NCBI GenBank assembly: GCA_965237405.1
Contig: OZ250139.1
Span: 3,162,001 to 3,226,000 of the forward strand
From: CAUZIB01 sp963663925
GTDB lineage: Bacteria; Acidobacteriota; Vicinamibacteria; Vicinamibacterales; UBA8438
Direction of reading: 5' to 3'
DNA: 64,000 nucleotides
The notes under the pieces were generated by a model, which searched no databases, was not told the DNA's origin, and saw only the letters and a list, made by a program, of their open reading frames with translations. A program made the translations under genes and the position numbers. How positions within the stretch are numbered: the stretch's first letter is position 1; the number at the start of each line of letters is the position of its first letter. Below are positions 62,623 to 64,000 of the stretch, piece after piece.

Positions 62623-63414
62623 TCAGGCGGATGACCGGCGCCAGCTCGCGGCCATCCGGCGCGCCGCGTTGGAGACGGCGCGGAGCGGGGCCGTGACATG
62701 CCAACTGGTCGAGTCGTGGCACGCACGGAGTCGTTGCCGGACTTGCCGCAGCGCCATCGACGCAACCTCGATCGGCACGTTGTCGATCGCCTCCGTGTAT
62801 CGAAAGACCGCATGACTGAGATCGATGTGCTCGAGGCGCTCGAAGCAAGTGGCGTTGGATTCGACGACCGCCTTCTGGCATCGATGTTCGAGAATGCCTG
62901 ACGTCTTCCAATAGTCGTAGTCCATGAACACAAGCCGCGTTGTTCCCGGCACCCACGACGGCCCGAATGTCCAGAGAGCGTGAAGGAACGCTTCCGGCAT
63001 CTTCGCCGCGTCGTCCACGTACACCGAGATCGGGCCGCCGTCCCACTGCACGCCGAGCAATTCACCTTTGTGATACTCGACAGGCACTCCAAACGGCTCG
63101 AGCGTACGTCGAACGCGAGGGAGCGTGTCTTCTTCGAACGCGAGGCGCACGCCGCATCCGGCCGCCTTCGTGATCTCGCTCCGATTCGCCTGCCATCGAT
63201 CGTAGCAATGGAGCGCCACCTCTGAGGGGCGTGCTCTCTCTCGAATACCGAGCGCGAGCTGGGCTGTGCCTGCCCCGAGCCAGGTGCCGACCTCGACGAT
63301 GGAGGTCCCGGCCGGAGCGTGACGGGCCAGATTCCTCAACACTGGACCGATCTCCCTGCCGCCCATGGACGGGATTCGGTTCGCCATCGCATACAGATCC
63401 ATGGAGTCTGTCAT
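62623..63414 (-). CDS. Class I SAM-dependent methyltransferase
   Basis: The 263-residue protein reads MTDSMDLYAMANRIPSMGGR, TSIVEVGTWLGAGTAQLALG (motif I), VALHCYDRWQANRSEITKAA, VEYHKGELLGVQWDGGPISV, YVDDAAKMPEAFLHALWTFG and TRLVFMDYDYWKTSGILEHR. The C-terminal 60 residues are basic and Ala-rich. Its ATG overlaps the stop of the upstream glycosyltransferase remnant (ATGA, 63411-63414), and the ABC-like gene starts 12 bp after its stop, so these form one transcription unit. Substrate unknown; the context suggests a sugar. Confidence 0.85.
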   Translation of the reverse strand: MTDSMDLYAMANRIPSMGGREIGPVLRNLARHAPAGTSIVEVGTWLGAGTAQLALGIRERARPSEVALHCYDRWQANRSEITKAAGCGVRLAFEEDTLPRVRRTLEPFGVPVEYHKGELLGVQWDGGPISVYVDDAAKMPEAFLHALWTFGPSWVPGTTRLVFMDYDYWKTSGILEHRCQKAVVESNATCFERLEHIDLSHAVFRYTEAIDNVPIEVASMALRQVRQRLRACHDSTSWHVTAPLRAVSNAARRMAASWRRSSA

Positions 63415-63505
63415 CGCTTCGCGGCGTCGGCCGGTTCGTCCGGGAACAGAATACGGTCCCAGATCGGCGCGACGCGATCCAGACGGAATTCCGGTGCTTG
63501 CGCCG
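63411..63505 (-). pseudogene. C-terminal fragment of a GT4-type glycosyltransferase
   Basis: In the frame ending at 63411 the minus strand encodes FRLDRVAPIWDRILFPDEPA and DAAKR. This closely resembles the end of the GT4 at 1890-3292 (VGPVWDPILFPDERRASV). The rest of the gene is missing; an IS3-type transposase fragment lies just upstream. The reading frame of the fragment cannot be followed past about 63510. Confidence 0.65.
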
Positions 63506-63611
63506 GTCGCTGTTGATCGGTCGCCTTCACCTCCGAGATCTTGGGCGAAAACCGCGGGTTCCCCCCAGGTACTGAATCGTACCGGGAACGTCGGAGAGCG
63601 AATGACGTGAG

Positions 63612-63855
63612 TTAGGCCACCGTAGCCTGCTCATAGTAACGCTCTTCATACTCCGCCGGCGGGATGTAGCCGATCGGTTGCAGTAACCGCCGGGTGTTGA
63701 ACCAGTCGACCCACGCACGTCGCCGCGACTGCCGACCGACAGCGCGATGCCGGCGTCGGCCAGCCGCTCGGTGTAGCGCATCGACAAGTACTGGCCGGTT
63801 TCAAGGGGTCGTCGCAACACGTCCTCGCTGGTGTGAGGCTGCACTGGCACCGGTT
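63612..63855 (-). pseudogene. IS3-family OrfB C-terminal fragment with internal deletion
   Basis: The minus strand encodes AWVDWFNTRRLLQPIGYIPP and AEYEERYYEQATVA, the typical end of IS3 OrfB. Just upstream, in another frame, QYLSMRYTERLADAGIALSV (catalytic-domain segment) is present. The sequence between the two, with the last catalytic Glu, is deleted. Confidence 0.8.
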
Positions 63856-63867
63856 AGCCTGGCGCAC

Positions 63868-63880
63868 CCCCCCCCCCCCC
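63868..63880 (+). repeat. Poly-C tract (13 C)
   Basis: A homopolymer of 13 C, the longest in the window, next to the IS3 fragment. Such tracts are prone to slippage and to sequencing length error. Confidence 0.95.
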
Positions 63881-64000
63881 GATTTTCCTCCCATCACGTA
63901 CGACCACCCAAAAGGATATTCGCGGAGTGTTATCCGCGACGGGCAATTCTTGTTCAGGGCTTCGGGCGGTCGGATTCAGGATCAACGGCAAAACGATATG

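Noticed and set aside
1..64000. CRISPR array
   Set aside because: No regularly spaced short repeats with unique spacers were seen; the tandem repeat at 2943-3055 has only two units with a 3-bp gap.

Overview
The window is GC-rich and bacterial. No rRNA and no complete tRNA is present, so taxonomy rests on weak clues: a BlaI-type repressor with an M56 peptidase that ends in a TonB-like domain, many IS5/IS110/integrase-core insertion sequences and a large surface-glycan cluster. These fit a soil- or sediment-type bacterium such as an Acidobacteriota-like lineage, but that is inference only.

Left flank (1-19.2 kb): a surface-polysaccharide locus, mostly on the minus strand. Reading from 19.1 kb leftwards it encodes NeuB and NeuC (nonulosonic/sialic acid synthesis), a plus-strand methyltransferase, a sulfotransferase, a polysaccharide deacetylase, a second methyltransferase, NeuA (CMP-sugar activation), a surface-carbohydrate protein, a membrane protein with an ABC-exporter-like fold, a polyprenyl-type GT2 and several GT4 glycosyltransferases. 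Neighbouring genes often overlap by 4 nt (ATGA or GTGA), as expected for translational coupling. The left part (1-8.9 kb) is decaying: frameshifted glycosyltransferases, one carrying a 58-bp-period tandem duplication, plus two group II introns (one intact reverse transcriptase, one internally deleted) and an IS5-type element with a nonsense codon.

Middle (19.6-57.5 kb): an insertion-sequence-dense island. It holds at least seven copies or fragments of one IS5-group element, four copies or fragments of one integrase-core element with GTAAGGTGCGTTTAAT ends, IS110, IS6, IS1182, IS1380 and a second IS5-type element. Scattered among them are cargo genes: a BlaI/BlaR1 pair (BlaR1 broken), a truncated integrase beside a tRNA-Arg 3' fragment, a double-HTH protein, a PLP decarboxylase, an AlkA-like glycosylase, a DCC thiol oxidoreductase, a serine recombinase, a PD-(D/E)XK-like protein, arginase, a phage terminase/methyltransferase remnant, a rhodanese (frameshifted), a 1.2-kb-codon UvrD-like helicase with nuclease-like and zinc-ribbon regions, a broken EamA permease and a GIY-YIG protein. 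A near-perfect 1.38-kb inverted repeat (two IS110 copies) surrounds an IS6 element at 41.6-45.1 kb.

Right flank (57.7-63.5 kb): a second glycan module with an exostosin-like glycosyltransferase, two methyltransferases, GT4 enzymes and another copy of the ABC-exporter-like membrane protein. Its gene order resembles the left end (GT4, ABC-like protein, GT4), so the two flanks look like paralogous modules or one large locus broken by the IS island.

The most unusual element is the ABC-like family. Its members have six predicted membrane segments and an NBD-like C-terminal region without a Walker A motif or signature. All end in a short acidic tail (DEEDEEA or similar), and the family occurs three times here, always between glycosyltransferases.
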